From: Azospirillum canadense
GTDB lineage: Bacteria > Pseudomonadota > Alphaproteobacteria > Azospirillales > Azospirillaceae
Reading direction: 5' to 3'
Length of the DNA stretch: 64,000 nt
Assembly (NCBI RefSeq): GCF_025961225.1
Contig: NZ_JAOQNG010000001.1
Location: forward strand, 1,215,001-1,279,000
The position numbers were made by a program, and so were the translations under genes. Below, piece after piece: positions 9,292-17,884 of this stretch. The notes below the pieces were generated by a model. The model was not told the origin of the DNA. It searched no databases and saw only the letters and a list, made by a program, of their open reading frames with translations. The first letter of the stretch is position 1, and every line of letters begins with the position of its first letter.

Positions 9292-10341
9292 ATGTCGGAA
9301 GCCATCAGGCAGCAGGGACGGGGAGAGTCCGAGGCAGCGGAGCCCAGGACTGCGGTCCGTGTGGCCGCCGTGATCGTCACGCACAATCGCCTGTCCCTGT
9401 TGCGCGGCTGCCTGGCGGCCATCCACGCCCAGGAACCGCGGCCGGACCGCATCGTCGTCGTGGACAACGGGTCGAGCGACGGCACAGCCGAATGGCTGGC
9501 CGAACAGCAACGGCGCATCCCCGAACTGCTGGTCGTCCGGCAGGCCAACGTCGGCTCGGCCGGCGCCTACCACACCGCCTTCGACACAGCCCTGCGGCTC
9601 GGCGCGCGGTGGATTTGGAGCACCGACGACGATGGCATCCCGGCGCCGGGCGCGCTGGCCGAGCTTCTGCGCCAGGGCGAACGCCACGGGCTGGACATGG
9701 TCGGCCCCATGGTCGTGGCGGCGGAGGATCGCGACGACCTCGCCTTCAGCATGCAGGGCCACAGCACGGCGGCCTCCTTCACCGCGGCGGCGGAGGACGG
9801 GATCGTCCCCGGCGCCATCGCGCTGTTCAACGGCACGCTGCTGAACCGCCGCGTGTTCGAGCGGATCGGCAACATCAAGCGCGAGATGTTCATCTGGGGC
9901 GACGAGTGGGAGTTCACGCTGCGCGCCCGCCGCGCCGGGCTGAAGGACGGAACGGCCGTGCACGCGCTGCACGTACATCCGCGCAACAGGCGTACGCAGC
10001 GCCCGCTGGCCGGCGGGCTGCTCGGCACCGTAGAGGAGATGCCGGCCAACCGCGCGCCCTTCTTCTTCCGCAACATGGGCTACATCCACGCCACGTACGA
10101 GCCGGAATCGATCCGGCGCATGATGGTGAAGTACACCCTGTACTTCCTCCTGCACCGCCGCTGCGACCTGGCGGGCCTGCGCGGCTTCTGGTCGAACTAC
10201 CGGGCCGGCCTGCACGACCGCTACCCGGACGACCTGATGGCGCTGGCCGCCAAGCGGCCGATAGCGGTGAATGGTGCCGTGAACGGCGCTGCCGACAGCC
10301 CGGCATCCCTGCCGGGCGCCATCTCGGGCGAACGAGCGTAA
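9292..10341 (+). CDS. Family 2 glycosyltransferase
   Basis: A 349-residue GT-A-fold glycosyltransferase using an NDP-sugar. It starts with the family pattern VAAVIVTHNRLSLLRGCLAAI and VVVDNGSSDGTAEWL, and has the metal-binding DxD equivalent in STDDDGIPAPG. A later FIWGDEWEFTLRARRAG segment matches the acceptor/base region of rhamnosyl- or galactofuranosyl-transferase relatives. The ATG at 9292 has GGAG close upstream; a GTG 33 bases earlier is in frame but less likely. The polytopic membrane protein that follows after 16 bp is probably co-transcribed, suggesting a surface-glycan role. Confidence 0.88.
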   Translation: MSEAIRQQGRGESEAAEPRTAVRVAAVIVTHNRLSLLRGCLAAIHAQEPRPDRIVVVDNGSSDGTAEWLAEQQRRIPELLVVRQANVGSAGAYHTAFDTALRLGARWIWSTDDDGIPAPGALAELLRQGERHGLDMVGPMVVAAEDRDDLAFSMQGHSTAASFTAAAEDGIVPGAIALFNGTLLNRRVFERIGNIKREMFIWGDEWEFTLRARRAGLKDGTAVHALHVHPRNRRTQRPLAGGLLGTVEEMPANRAPFFFRNMGYIHATYEPESIRRMMVKYTLYFLLHRRCDLAGLRGFWSNYRAGLHDRYPDDLMALAAKRPIAVNGAVNGAADSPASLPGAISGERA

Positions 10342-10357
10342 GGGCGGGGGAAGCGGC

Positions 10358-11941
10358 ATGCACGGCGAATTCAGCCTCGACGGGCGGGCGCCCGCGCGCC
10401 CGGACAGCTGGTACCTGTGGCCGGCGGCGCTGGTGGCGCTGGTCGCGGCGGTGATTCCGATCTGGATGGTCGAGATTCCAGCGCTCGGCGACTACGTCAA
10501 CCACGTCACGCGGATGTACGCGCTGGCCTTCCTGGACCAGGACCCGGCGCTGGCGCAGTTCTACACGATCCGCTGGGCAATCATCCCGAACCTTGTGATG
10601 GACATCGTCGTGCCGCCGCTCGCCAAGCTGATGGGCGTGCACACGGCCAGCCGCCTGTTCGTCACCGTCAGCTACCTGCTGCTGGTCAGCGGCACCATCG
10701 CGCTCTACCGCGCGGTGTGGGGGCGGGTGGAGCTGGGGCCGCTGGCCGCCAGCCTGTTCCTCTACACCATGTCCACCTACATGGGCCTGTTCAACTACCT
10801 GTTCGGGCTCGGGCTGGCGCTGTGGGGGATCGCGGTCTGGATCCGCTTGCAGGACCGCGCGCCGTGGGTCCGCGGTTTCGCCTCGCTCGGCTTCGTCCTG
10901 GCGCTATTCATCTCCCACCTGTTCGCGCTGGGGCTTTATGGGCTGACCCTGCTGTCGGGGGAAATCTGGCGCCTCTACGCGTCGGGCGACTGGCGCCGGC
11001 CGCAACGCGCGTTGCCGGACCTGGTGGCCTTCGGCCTGCCGTTCCTGGTCGTGCCGCCTCTGCTGCTGATGAGCCCCTCCTCGGGGTTCGCCGACGCGGT
11101 GATGTGGGTCGGCACGGCGAAGCTGATGGGCTTCGACTTCCTGTTCGGCGCCTACACGACCGCCGTCGGCTGGGTGACCGGCGTGGCGGTGTGCCTGGGC
11201 GTCGCCTGGGGCCTGTGGAGCGGGACGCTGCGCGTCCATCCCGTGGGCATGATCGCCATCGGCATGGGCCTGGCCGTCTACGCGGCGATGCCGCTGGTGC
11301 TGTTCGGCTCCTGGTTCGCCGACAGCCGCCTGCCCATCGGCATCACCTTCGTGGCGTTGGGCTTCGTGCGCTGGGACCTGGGCACCGCGCACATGCGCGC
11401 CGCCTTCCTGTCGGTGGTGCTGGCCTTGTCCCTGCTGCGCAGCGCCGACGCCGGCGTGGCGATCGCCAAGGTCGACCCGCTGCTGGAGGAGGTGCGCCTG
11501 TCCACCCTGCGCATCGAGCCGGGCAGCACGGTGCTCGCCACCTACGCCGACGAGTCGCTGCGCAAGTCCACCTTCCGCCCGACCCAGTTCACCGACGACC
11601 GCGCGCTGTCCTTCGGCCTGCACCACTCGCCGGTGCTGGCGCTGATGGACCGGTCGAGCCTCGTCCCCATTGCCTTCACGCATCCGGGCAAGCAAATCCT
11701 GCTGCTGAAGCCGCAATACGCGGACCTGGACGGCGATTTCACCTACATGCCGCGCATCGGCTACGTCGCCGACGCGGTGCGCCAGCCGGACCTGCGCGAG
11801 AACTACTACTGGACCGACTGGCCGAAGCGCTTCCGCTACGTCTACGTCCTGTTCACCGAGCCCGGCCGAGCGAACCCGGTGCCGGAGCACCTGACCCTCG
11901 TCCAGGAGGGCCGGCACTTCCAGCTCTACAAGGTGAAATGA
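10358..11941 (+). CDS. Polytopic membrane protein, possible GT-C-type glycosyltransferase
   Basis: A 527-residue protein with about ten hydrophobic segments in the first 350 residues and a soluble C-terminal portion of about 160 residues. The first loop after TM1 contains PALGDYVNHVTRMYAL; an acidic residue in the first external loop is a hallmark of GT-C enzymes that use lipid-linked sugars. I see no firm family signature, so this is suggestive only. It follows a GT2 gene closely and has its own GGGGGAAG ribosome binding site. Together they may add or export a sugar on an envelope polymer. Confidence 0.7.
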   Translation: MHGEFSLDGRAPARPDSWYLWPAALVALVAAVIPIWMVEIPALGDYVNHVTRMYALAFLDQDPALAQFYTIRWAIIPNLVMDIVVPPLAKLMGVHTASRLFVTVSYLLLVSGTIALYRAVWGRVELGPLAASLFLYTMSTYMGLFNYLFGLGLALWGIAVWIRLQDRAPWVRGFASLGFVLALFISHLFALGLYGLTLLSGEIWRLYASGDWRRPQRALPDLVAFGLPFLVVPPLLLMSPSSGFADAVMWVGTAKLMGFDFLFGAYTTAVGWVTGVAVCLGVAWGLWSGTLRVHPVGMIAIGMGLAVYAAMPLVLFGSWFADSRLPIGITFVALGFVRWDLGTAHMRAAFLSVVLALSLLRSADAGVAIAKVDPLLEEVRLSTLRIEPGSTVLATYADESLRKSTFRPTQFTDDRALSFGLHHSPVLALMDRSSLVPIAFTHPGKQILLLKPQYADLDGDFTYMPRIGYVADAVRQPDLRENYYWTDWPKRFRYVYVLFTEPGRANPVPEHLTLVQEGRHFQLYKVK

Positions 11942-12044
11942 GCAGGCGGCATCGTCTTCCCAGGGAATAATCCACACTCCGGCGGCGTCCATATCGTGGG
12001 GACCGGGCAGCAGGCCCGGCCCGAACGATCGGGAGGTCCACACC

Positions 12045-12434
12045 ATGCACCGCTTTGCTCGCTTCACCGCCGCCGCCATCCTCGGACTGGGCGCCCTGAC
12101 GGCCGCCGCCGTCGCCCAGACCATGCCGACCAAGACCGCCCAGGGGACCGGCGGCTCGATGCTGACCGACTCCAAAGGCATGACGCTCTACGTCTTCGAC
12201 AAGGACGCCGGCGGCAAGTCGGCCTGCAACGGTCCGTGTGCCACCAACTGGCCGCCGCTGATGGCCTCGGCCGACGCCAAGCCGATGGGCGACTACACGG
12301 TCGTCACGCGCGACGACGGCGCCAAGCAGTGGGCCTACAAGGGCAAGCCGCTCTACACCTGGGCCAAGGACGCGAAGGCCGGCGACACCACCGGCGACAA
12401 CGTGAACAACGTCTGGCACGTCGCGCGCCCGTAA
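12045..12434 (+). CDS. Secreted COG4315-type repeat protein
   Basis: A 129-residue exported protein with a Sec signal peptide ending near AAAVAQT. The mature part has the two characteristic units of the secreted repeat of unknown function family: LTDSKGMTLYVFDKD with SACNGPCATNWPPL, and YKGKPLYTWAKDAKAGDTTGD. The two cysteines in ACNGPC probably form a disulfide. Related proteins are periplasmic or lipoprotein, of unknown biochemical role. GGGAGG lies upstream of the start. Confidence 0.85.
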   Translation: MHRFARFTAAAILGLGALTAAAVAQTMPTKTAQGTGGSMLTDSKGMTLYVFDKDAGGKSACNGPCATNWPPLMASADAKPMGDYTVVTRDDGAKQWAYKGKPLYTWAKDAKAGDTTGDNVNNVWHVARP

Positions 12435-12451
12435 CGCGAACGGGACGCACG

Positions 12452-12487
12452 AAAACGCCCCCGCAGCGCCATGCCGCGGGGGCTTCG
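12452..12487 (+). terminator. Terminator-like hairpin after the COG4315 gene
   Basis: An 8-bp GC stem (GCCCCCGC / GCGGGGGC) is preceded by GAAAAC and followed by TTC, directly after the stop codon. It has the form of many alphaproteobacterial terminators, though the U-tract is short. Confidence 0.5.
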
Positions 12488-12494
12488 AGGATTC

Positions 12495-12666
12495 CCCCTC
12501 TCCCCTCCGGGGAGAGGGAAGGAACCCACGCGCAGCGTGGGAAGGGTGAGGGGGCCGGCGCGCTCCGCGCGCCGCCAAGGGGCATTCTGCCCCTTGGCAA
12601 TCCCCTGGCACAGGCGGTGCCTGTGCTGCCCCCTCACCCTAACCCTCTCCCCGGAGGGGAGAGGGA
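12495..12666. repeat. Multi-hairpin palindromic element
   Basis: About 170 bp made almost wholly of inverted repeats. The outer arms, 12496-12518 and 12643-12665, are perfect 23-bp reverse complements, and each is itself a 10-bp hairpin with a 3-base loop. Inside, GGGTGAGGGGGC (12544-12555) pairs with GCCCCCTCACCC (12628-12639). Four more stems lie within the outer arms: 12525-12541, 12557-12573, 12574-12598 and 12608-12626. They have 7, 7, 11 and 8 bp and each has a 3-base loop (GCA, TCC, TTC, GGT). It carries no gene. It sits between convergent genes and belongs to a dispersed repeat family in this window. Confidence 0.85.
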
Positions 12667-12688
12667 ACAGTCTTTACACGTGGCCCTA

Positions 12689-13330
12689 TTACTGGCCCGA
12701 CGAGCTGCTGCCCGACGGCGATCCGGCGCCCGACGGGGTCATCGTCGTTCCGGGCGTCGTTCCGGGCGTCGTCCCGGACGGCGCCATCGTGTTGCCGGTC
12801 GTCCCGGTCGAGGAGCGGCTGGCCGCGTCGTTCGTGGTGCTGCCCGCCTTGTCCTTGTTGCGGTTCAGCGAGGTCGTGGTGTCGGAGTACTTGAACTCCG
12901 GCATGTTCTTGACCTCGTCGCGGCTCATGCCCGAGAGCTGCACGCGGTCCTGGTTCTGGTCCCAGTTGGCTTGGCTGTAGTCCACGGCGATCTGCTTCTC
13001 GCCGATGCCGAGGAAGCCGCCCGACGAGATGACGATCTGCTTCGCCTGGCCGGTGCTGTCGAGGATGATGTCCTCAACCTCGCCAACCTTCTCGTTGTCC
13101 TTGCCGTAGACGTGCTTGCCCAGCAGATGCTCGGCGCTGGCCAACTGGCCGCCGGTCAGGCCGGACGATTGCTTCATCTCCGTCTGGGTCTTGCCGGTCT
13201 GGTTCATCTCTGTGGCGGTGGGGCCGCCCGCGGCGGGGTTGCCCGTTCCAGGCGTCGTGCTGCTTTGTGCGAACGCAGCGCCGGTCATCAGCGCCAGGAC
13301 GGACGCGGCCGCAAAAATTTCCCTCCGCAT
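12689..13330 (-). CDS. Exported PRC-barrel domain protein
   Basis: A 213-residue protein with a Sec signal peptide (MRREIFAAASVLALMTGAAFAQ). The PRC-barrel fold covers about residues 66-140 (LLGKHVYGKDNEKVGEVEDIILD, then QIVISSGGFLGIGEKQIAVDY). The C-terminal 60 residues are low-complexity Thr/Ser/Gly/Pro with a repeated PGTT unit. Such proteins are common in Rhodospirillales and Rhizobiales and are thought to act in the periplasm under stress, but no activity is established. It is convergent with the COG4315 gene. Confidence 0.85.
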   Translation of the reverse strand: MRREIFAAASVLALMTGAAFAQSSTTPGTGNPAAGGPTATEMNQTGKTQTEMKQSSGLTGGQLASAEHLLGKHVYGKDNEKVGEVEDIILDSTGQAKQIVISSGGFLGIGEKQIAVDYSQANWDQNQDRVQLSGMSRDEVKNMPEFKYSDTTTSLNRNKDKAGSTTNDAASRSSTGTTGNTMAPSGTTPGTTPGTTMTPSGAGSPSGSSSSGQ

Positions 13331-13479
13331 GGATTTTTCCTTTCCCTACTTCGTCACGTGTGTGGCGGTTTGCCCAAGAAGGCAACTGGACAACAGGCGG
13401 GAAAGGACTTGGTCACGCACAAGCTGGAAAATCTTTGGGCCGCACCCGGCCAGAACAGGTTCCAGAGTTTCTGAAGAAA

Positions 13480-14385
13480 TCAGAAGCTGGCCCAGCCCGG
13501 TTTGCGCGCCATCACGGTGCAGTCGCCGGCTTTCAGCGGCGTGCCGTCTTGCTCCGCACGGGCAACGTCTTCCAACCGCAACAATGCAAGCGCGGTGGAG
13601 CCGCTTCCGCTGCGCACCTCGCCGACCTCGCGGCCGTCGAGCGTCACCGGCGTGCCGGGGGCGGGCAGGGGGCCGTCGACCGCGACCGGGAACAGCTTCT
13701 TCTTGATCAGCGCGCGGTACTTGGTGCGCGCCGTCAGCTCCTGCCCCATGTAGCAGCCCTTGTCCCAGGAGATGGCGTTCAGGTCGTCCAGGTCGTTCTC
13801 CAGCGGGATGGACTTCTCCGGGATCAGGTCGCGGCTGCCGTCCGGCACGCCGAGCGCGATGCGGTGCCGGTCGTAGTCCTCGGCCCCGGCCGGGGCGAAG
13901 CCCGCGCCCTCCAGCGCGGCGGCAAGCCCCTCCCGCGGCAAATAGGCGCGGGCGCCCAGCGCCGGCAGGCGCGGGTCGGTGAAGGCGACGCCGCCAGCGA
14001 AGGGCAGGGCGGCCCCCGGTTCGTCCGGCAGGCCGAGGCGGGCCAGCGTGTCGCCCCCGAACAGGGCCACCACAGCCATTCCCTCTGCCCGGTCCTCCAG
14101 CGTGATCTTGGAGCGCAGCTTGTGCATCTTCAGCCGGCGCAGCAACTCGGCGCGACGCTCCGTCTCCGGGTCCAAAAGCAGGGCGCCGCCCGAATCGACC
14201 ATCCGGAAGTCGTGCAGGAACTTGCCCTGCGGCGTCAGCAACAGCGCGTAGGCGGCGCGCGCCTCGCCGACGCGCAGCACGTCGTTCGACACCAGCCCTT
14301 GAAGGAACGCCGCGCGGTCCTCCCCGCCGACCGCCACCACGCCCCGGTCCTCCAGGACCGCATAGGCCGCATGTTCCGCCGTCAT
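13480..14385 (-). CDS. ygfZ: YgfZ/IbaG-type folate-binding Fe-S cluster assembly protein
   Basis: A tetrahydrofolate-dependent factor that supports maturation or repair of certain Fe-S enzymes; cytoplasmic and related to the GcvT T-protein. The diagnostic motif K-G-C-Y-x-G-Q-E is present as KGCYMGQE, including the reactive Cys. The N-terminal part has FLQGLVSNDV and LLTPQGKFLHDF, also conserved. The ATG at 14385 has GGAGAAG upstream; an in-frame start 90 bases earlier would add a Pro/Arg-rich stretch and is less likely. About 301 residues, in the usual range. Confidence 0.93.
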   Translation of the reverse strand: MTAEHAAYAVLEDRGVVAVGGEDRAAFLQGLVSNDVLRVGEARAAYALLLTPQGKFLHDFRMVDSGGALLLDPETERRAELLRRLKMHKLRSKITLEDRAEGMAVVALFGGDTLARLGLPDEPGAALPFAGGVAFTDPRLPALGARAYLPREGLAAALEGAGFAPAGAEDYDRHRIALGVPDGSRDLIPEKSIPLENDLDDLNAISWDKGCYMGQELTARTKYRALIKKKLFPVAVDGPLPAPGTPVTLDGREVGEVRSGSGSTALALLRLEDVARAEQDGTPLKAGDCTVMARKPGWASF

Positions 14386-14512
14386 CGCCGCTTCTCCGGT
14401 CACTTTCGCGCTGCACCAATAGTTGGGCGAAGGGCGTGGGCGTGGCAAGGGAGTTGGGCGCCGCGCAAGGCGCATGGCGCGTCCGCGAAACCGTGCGGAC
14501 GCGCCGGGCCGG

Positions 14513-14944
14513 TTACGCGCCCGTGCCGTGAATCTCGACGATGCGCACGGTCTTCGTGCGGCCGTCGAGCGTCCCGTAGGTGATGGATTGCCCCTCGGAC
14601 AGGCCGAGCAGGGCGGCGCCGACCGGGGTCAGGATGGAAATCCCGTCGGGGCGTCGGCTGGCCTCGTTGGGCGGTACCAACGTGGCGGTGTGCCGGGTTC
14701 CCTGGTCGTCGGCGAAGGTGACGCGGGTGCCCAGCCGGACGAATGTGGATTGGGCGGCAAATTGGGCGTCCCCTGGGCCGTTCCCGGCGCTGTCCGTGAC
14801 GGCGGCGCGGTTCACTTCGCGCTGCAGGTATTCGATCACGGCGGCCGGTTGGCTGAGATGGGCAAGAAGGGTGTCGAGGAGTCCGAGATCACGCGGGGTG
14901 ATTCGGATCGGTGGTGGATCGCCCAGCAGCGCCTTGCGGTTCAT
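14513..14944 (-). CDS. rnk: Rnk/GreA-family nucleoside diphosphate kinase regulator
   Basis: A 143-residue protein of the Rnk type: a short N-terminal helical region followed by the GreA/GreB C-terminal FKBP-like domain (VRLGTRVTFADDQGTRHTATLVPP, then SILTPVGAALLGLSEGQSI). It binds RNA polymerase near the secondary channel and was named for effects on nucleoside diphosphate kinase levels. AAGGAG sits seven bases before the ATG at 14944. A 7-bp hairpin and a promoter-like sequence lie directly upstream. Confidence 0.9.
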   Translation of the reverse strand: MNRKALLGDPPPIRITPRDLGLLDTLLAHLSQPAAVIEYLQREVNRAAVTDSAGNGPGDAQFAAQSTFVRLGTRVTFADDQGTRHTATLVPPNEASRRPDGISILTPVGAALLGLSEGQSITYGTLDGRTKTVRIVEIHGTGA

Positions 14945-14961
14945 GATGGTCTCCTTATAAA

Positions 14962-14981
14962 GGCTGCCGGAATTGGCAGCC
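14962..14981 (-). promoter_or_regulatory. Leader hairpin just upstream of the rnk ribosome binding site
   Basis: GGCTGCC and GGCAGCC form a 7-bp stem with a 6-base loop, ending a few bases before TATAAGGAG on the rnk strand. It could be an operator palindrome or an mRNA hairpin affecting translation. Confidence 0.4.
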
Positions 14982-14988
14982 GACTCAT

Positions 14989-15019
14989 AGTACAGAGGGT
15001 GGCTGTCTGCGCTTGTCAA
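14989..15019 (-). promoter_or_regulatory. Sigma-70-like promoter for rnk
   Basis: On the minus strand a perfect TTGACA (15019-15014) is followed by TGTACT (14994-14989) at 19 bp, with an overlapping TACTAT at 21 bp. The -35 is ideal but the spacing is long. Confidence 0.4.
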
Positions 15020-15189
15020 CCGGCCCGACCCGTCGCTGCGGAGAATTGGCGCGCTTTTGGGCATTTGATGAAAGGGTGACCTCCGCGTTCGCCTGTTGAC
15101 GGCTGGCGTTCCGAGCGGGCAAGTGTGTTAAGAGGTGGCACGGCGTTGGCAATGCCGCACAGCGATAACCCCTATTTGGATCCGCCTCC

Positions 15190-16755
15190 TTGGATTCCGT
15201 ACCTTTGTCCACCACACGGGCGTCCACGCCGCCGCACCGCCTGGAGTTGTGCGGCATCACCAAGCGCTTTCCCGGCTGCTTGGCGAACGACGCCGTCGAC
15301 CTCGTCCTGAAGCCGGGCGAGATCCATGCGCTGCTTGGCGAGAACGGCGCCGGCAAGTCGACGCTGGTGAAGATCATCTACGGCGTTCTGCACGCCGACG
15401 CCGGCACCCTGCTCTGGCAGGGGCAGGAAACCACGATCCCCGACCCGGCCGGCGCCCGCCGGCTCGGCATCGGCATGGTGTTCCAGCATTTCTCCCTGTT
15501 CGACACGCTGACCGTGGCGGAGAACATCTCGCTCGGCCTCGACAACCCCGGCCCGATGGACGCGCTGTCGCAGCGCATCGCCGAGGTGTCGGAGCGCTAC
15601 GGCCTGTCGCTCGACCCGCGTCGGCACGTCCACCACCTGTCGGTGGGCGAGCGGCAGCGGGTGGAGATCGTGCGCTGCCTGCTCCAGGACCCGCGCCTGC
15701 TGATCATGGACGAGCCGACCTCCGTCCTGACCCCGCAGGAGGCGACGCGCCTGTTCGAGACCCTGCGCGTGCTGGCCGCGGAGGGCTGCACCATCCTCTA
15801 CATCAGCCACAAGCTGGAGGAGATCCGCGCGCTCTGCGACACCGCGACGGTGCTGCGCGGCGGCCGGGTGGTCGGCAGCTGCGACCCGCGCAAGGAGACC
15901 GCGCGCAGCCTCGCCGAGATGATGATCGGCACCGAGCTGTCGACGCCCGAACGCCTGCCGCACGGCGTGGCCGGCGCGCCGAAGCTCCAGGTCCGGCACC
16001 TGTCCACCACGTCGGACAACCCATTCGCCACCAATTTGAAGGACGTCTCCTTCGAGGTGCGGGCGGGCGAGATCCTGGGCATCGCCGGCGTGGCCGGCAA
16101 CGGCCAAGCGGAACTGATGGCGGCACTCAGCGGCGAGGAGCTTCTGCCGGAGCCCGCGGCGGTGACCATCGAAGGACGCCCCGTCGGCCATCTCGGGCCC
16201 CGCGAGCGGCGCCAGCTCGGCCTCGCCTTCGTGCCGGAGGAGCGGCTCGGCCGCGGTGCCGTGCCCGAACTCAGCCTGTCGGAGAACGCGCTGCTGTCCG
16301 CTTACGCGCGGGAACCGCTGGTGCGCAGCGGGCTGGTCCATTTCGGCCGCGCCCGGTCTTATGCCGAGCGCATCATCGGCGCCTTCAACGTGGTGACCCA
16401 CGGGCACCGGGCGGAGGCGCGGTCGCTGTCCGGCGGCAACCTGCAGAAATTCATCATCGGCCGCGAGATCCTGCAGCGGCCGCGCCTTCTGGTGGTCGGG
16501 CAGCCGACCTGGGGCGTCGACGCCGGGGCCGCCGCGGCCATCCACCGCGCGCTGATTGCGCTGGCCCAGGATGGTGCGGCCGTGCTGGTCATCAGCCAGG
16601 ACCTGGACGAGTTGTTCGTGCTGAGCAACCGGATCGCCGTGCTGTTCCACGGCCGCCTGTCGGACAGCCGCCCCACCCACCAGACCAGCGTGGAGGAGAT
16701 CGGCCTGCTGATGGGCGGCCTGTTCAACCACCCGCCCGACGAGGACGAGGAGTGA
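15190..16755 (+). CDS. BMP-type nucleoside ABC importer, double ATPase
   Basis: A 521-residue ATPase with two fused nucleotide-binding domains, as in ribose and BMP-family importers. The first domain has Walker A GENGAGKST, signature LSVGERQRVEI and Walker B LLIMDEP. The second is degenerate at Walker A (GVAGNGQAEL) but keeps LSGGNLQKFIIGRE; this asymmetry is normal for the family. It heads a four-gene operon with two permeases and a BMP lipoprotein-like binding protein, so a purine nucleoside importer is the likely role. The start is a TTG without a clear Shine-Dalgarno; a second TTG lies 15 bases downstream. Confidence 0.92.
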   Translation: MDSVPLSTTRASTPPHRLELCGITKRFPGCLANDAVDLVLKPGEIHALLGENGAGKSTLVKIIYGVLHADAGTLLWQGQETTIPDPAGARRLGIGMVFQHFSLFDTLTVAENISLGLDNPGPMDALSQRIAEVSERYGLSLDPRRHVHHLSVGERQRVEIVRCLLQDPRLLIMDEPTSVLTPQEATRLFETLRVLAAEGCTILYISHKLEEIRALCDTATVLRGGRVVGSCDPRKETARSLAEMMIGTELSTPERLPHGVAGAPKLQVRHLSTTSDNPFATNLKDVSFEVRAGEILGIAGVAGNGQAELMAALSGEELLPEPAAVTIEGRPVGHLGPRERRQLGLAFVPEERLGRGAVPELSLSENALLSAYAREPLVRSGLVHFGRARSYAERIIGAFNVVTHGHRAEARSLSGGNLQKFIIGREILQRPRLLVVGQPTWGVDAGAAAAIHRALIALAQDGAAVLVISQDLDELFVLSNRIAVLFHGRLSDSRPTHQTSVEEIGLLMGGLFNHPPDEDEE

Positions 16756-16783
16756 TGTTGCTGATTTCCGGTGAGGCGCAGCC

Positions 16784-17884
16784 ATGACCCTCCTCCGTCT
16801 CGAACCCCGCGGCGAGGCGTCGCGCGCCATGGTCTACCTGACGCCGCTGATCGCGGTGGCGCTCACGCTCGTCAGCGGCTTCCTGCTGTTCTGGGCCATG
16901 GGCTTCGACCCTGTGAAGGCGCTGCACGCCTTCTTCATCGAGCCGGTGTCGTCGGTGCGCGGCGTGGGCGAGCTGGCCGTGAAGGCCACCCCGCTCGTGC
17001 TCTGCGCCATTGGCCTCGCCATCGGCTTCCGGGCCAATGTCTGGAACATCGGCGCGGAGGGGCAGCTGACGCTCGGCGCCATCGTCGGCGGCGGCATTGC
17101 GCTCGCCTTCTACGGCGAGGGTGGCTGGTGGCTGCTGCCGCTGATGATCGTCGGCGGCATGGTGGGCGGCGCGCTGTGGGCGGCGATCCCGGCCTTCCTG
17201 CGCATCCGCTTCAACGCCAGCGAGATCCTGACCAGCCTGATGCTGAACTACGTCGCCATGCATCTGCTGAACTACCTGATGCACGGCCCCTACCGCGACC
17301 CGGAGGGCTTCGCCTTCCCGGAATCGCGCCTGTTCGAGGCGGACGCCGTGATGCCGCTGCTGGTCGCCGGAACGCGCGTCCACCTCGGCTCTCTCTTCGC
17401 GCTGCTGGCGGTGGCCGGCGGCTGGTTCCTGATGGCGCGCACCTTCATCGGCTTCCAGATCAAGGTGATCGGCCTGACGCCGACCGCCGCGGGCTACGCC
17501 GGCTTCAAGCAGACGCGGATCATCTGGCTGACCCTGCTGCTGTCGGGCGCGCTGGCCGGGCTGGCCGGTCTGGGCGAGGTCGCCGGGCCGATCGGGCAGC
17601 TGAACCCGACCATCTCCCCCGGCTACGGCTACACCGCCATCATCGTCGCCTTCCTCGGCCGGCTGCACCCCGTGGGCATCCTGCTGGCCGGCTTCCTGAT
17701 GGCGCTGTCCTTCATCGGCGGCGAGGCGGCGCAGATCGCGCTCGGCCTGCCCAAGGCCATCACCGGCGTGTTCCAGGGCATGCTGCTGTTCTTCCTGCTG
17801 GCGACCGACGTGCTGATCCGCTACCGCCTGCGCTTCGGCGCCAAGACCGCCCCGAAAACGATCGCCGGGAGGGCTGCGGCATGA
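16784..17884 (+). CDS. BMP-type ABC importer, permease 1
   Basis: A 366-residue inner-membrane permease of the BPD_transp_2 family (RbsC/YufP-like), with about nine hydrophobic segments. It contains FRANVWNIGAEGQLTLGAI and NASEILTSLMLNYVAMHLLNYL, typical of the larger permease of nucleoside importers. It starts 28 bp after the ATPase, and its stop overlaps the start of the second permease (ATGA), indicating translational coupling. Confidence 0.92.
   Translation: MTLLRLEPRGEASRAMVYLTPLIAVALTLVSGFLLFWAMGFDPVKALHAFFIEPVSSVRGVGELAVKATPLVLCAIGLAIGFRANVWNIGAEGQLTLGAIVGGGIALAFYGEGGWWLLPLMIVGGMVGGALWAAIPAFLRIRFNASEILTSLMLNYVAMHLLNYLMHGPYRDPEGFAFPESRLFEADAVMPLLVAGTRVHLGSLFALLAVAGGWFLMARTFIGFQIKVIGLTPTAAGYAGFKQTRIIWLTLLLSGALAGLAGLGEVAGPIGQLNPTISPGYGYTAIIVAFLGRLHPVGILLAGFLMALSFIGGEAAQIALGLPKAITGVFQGMLLFFLLATDVLIRYRLRFGAKTAPKTIAGRAAA

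Noticed and set aside
15065..15189. Possible purine riboswitch ahead of the BMP nucleoside importer.
   Set aside because: No conserved riboswitch core could be recognised; the region shows no convincing three-stem junction.
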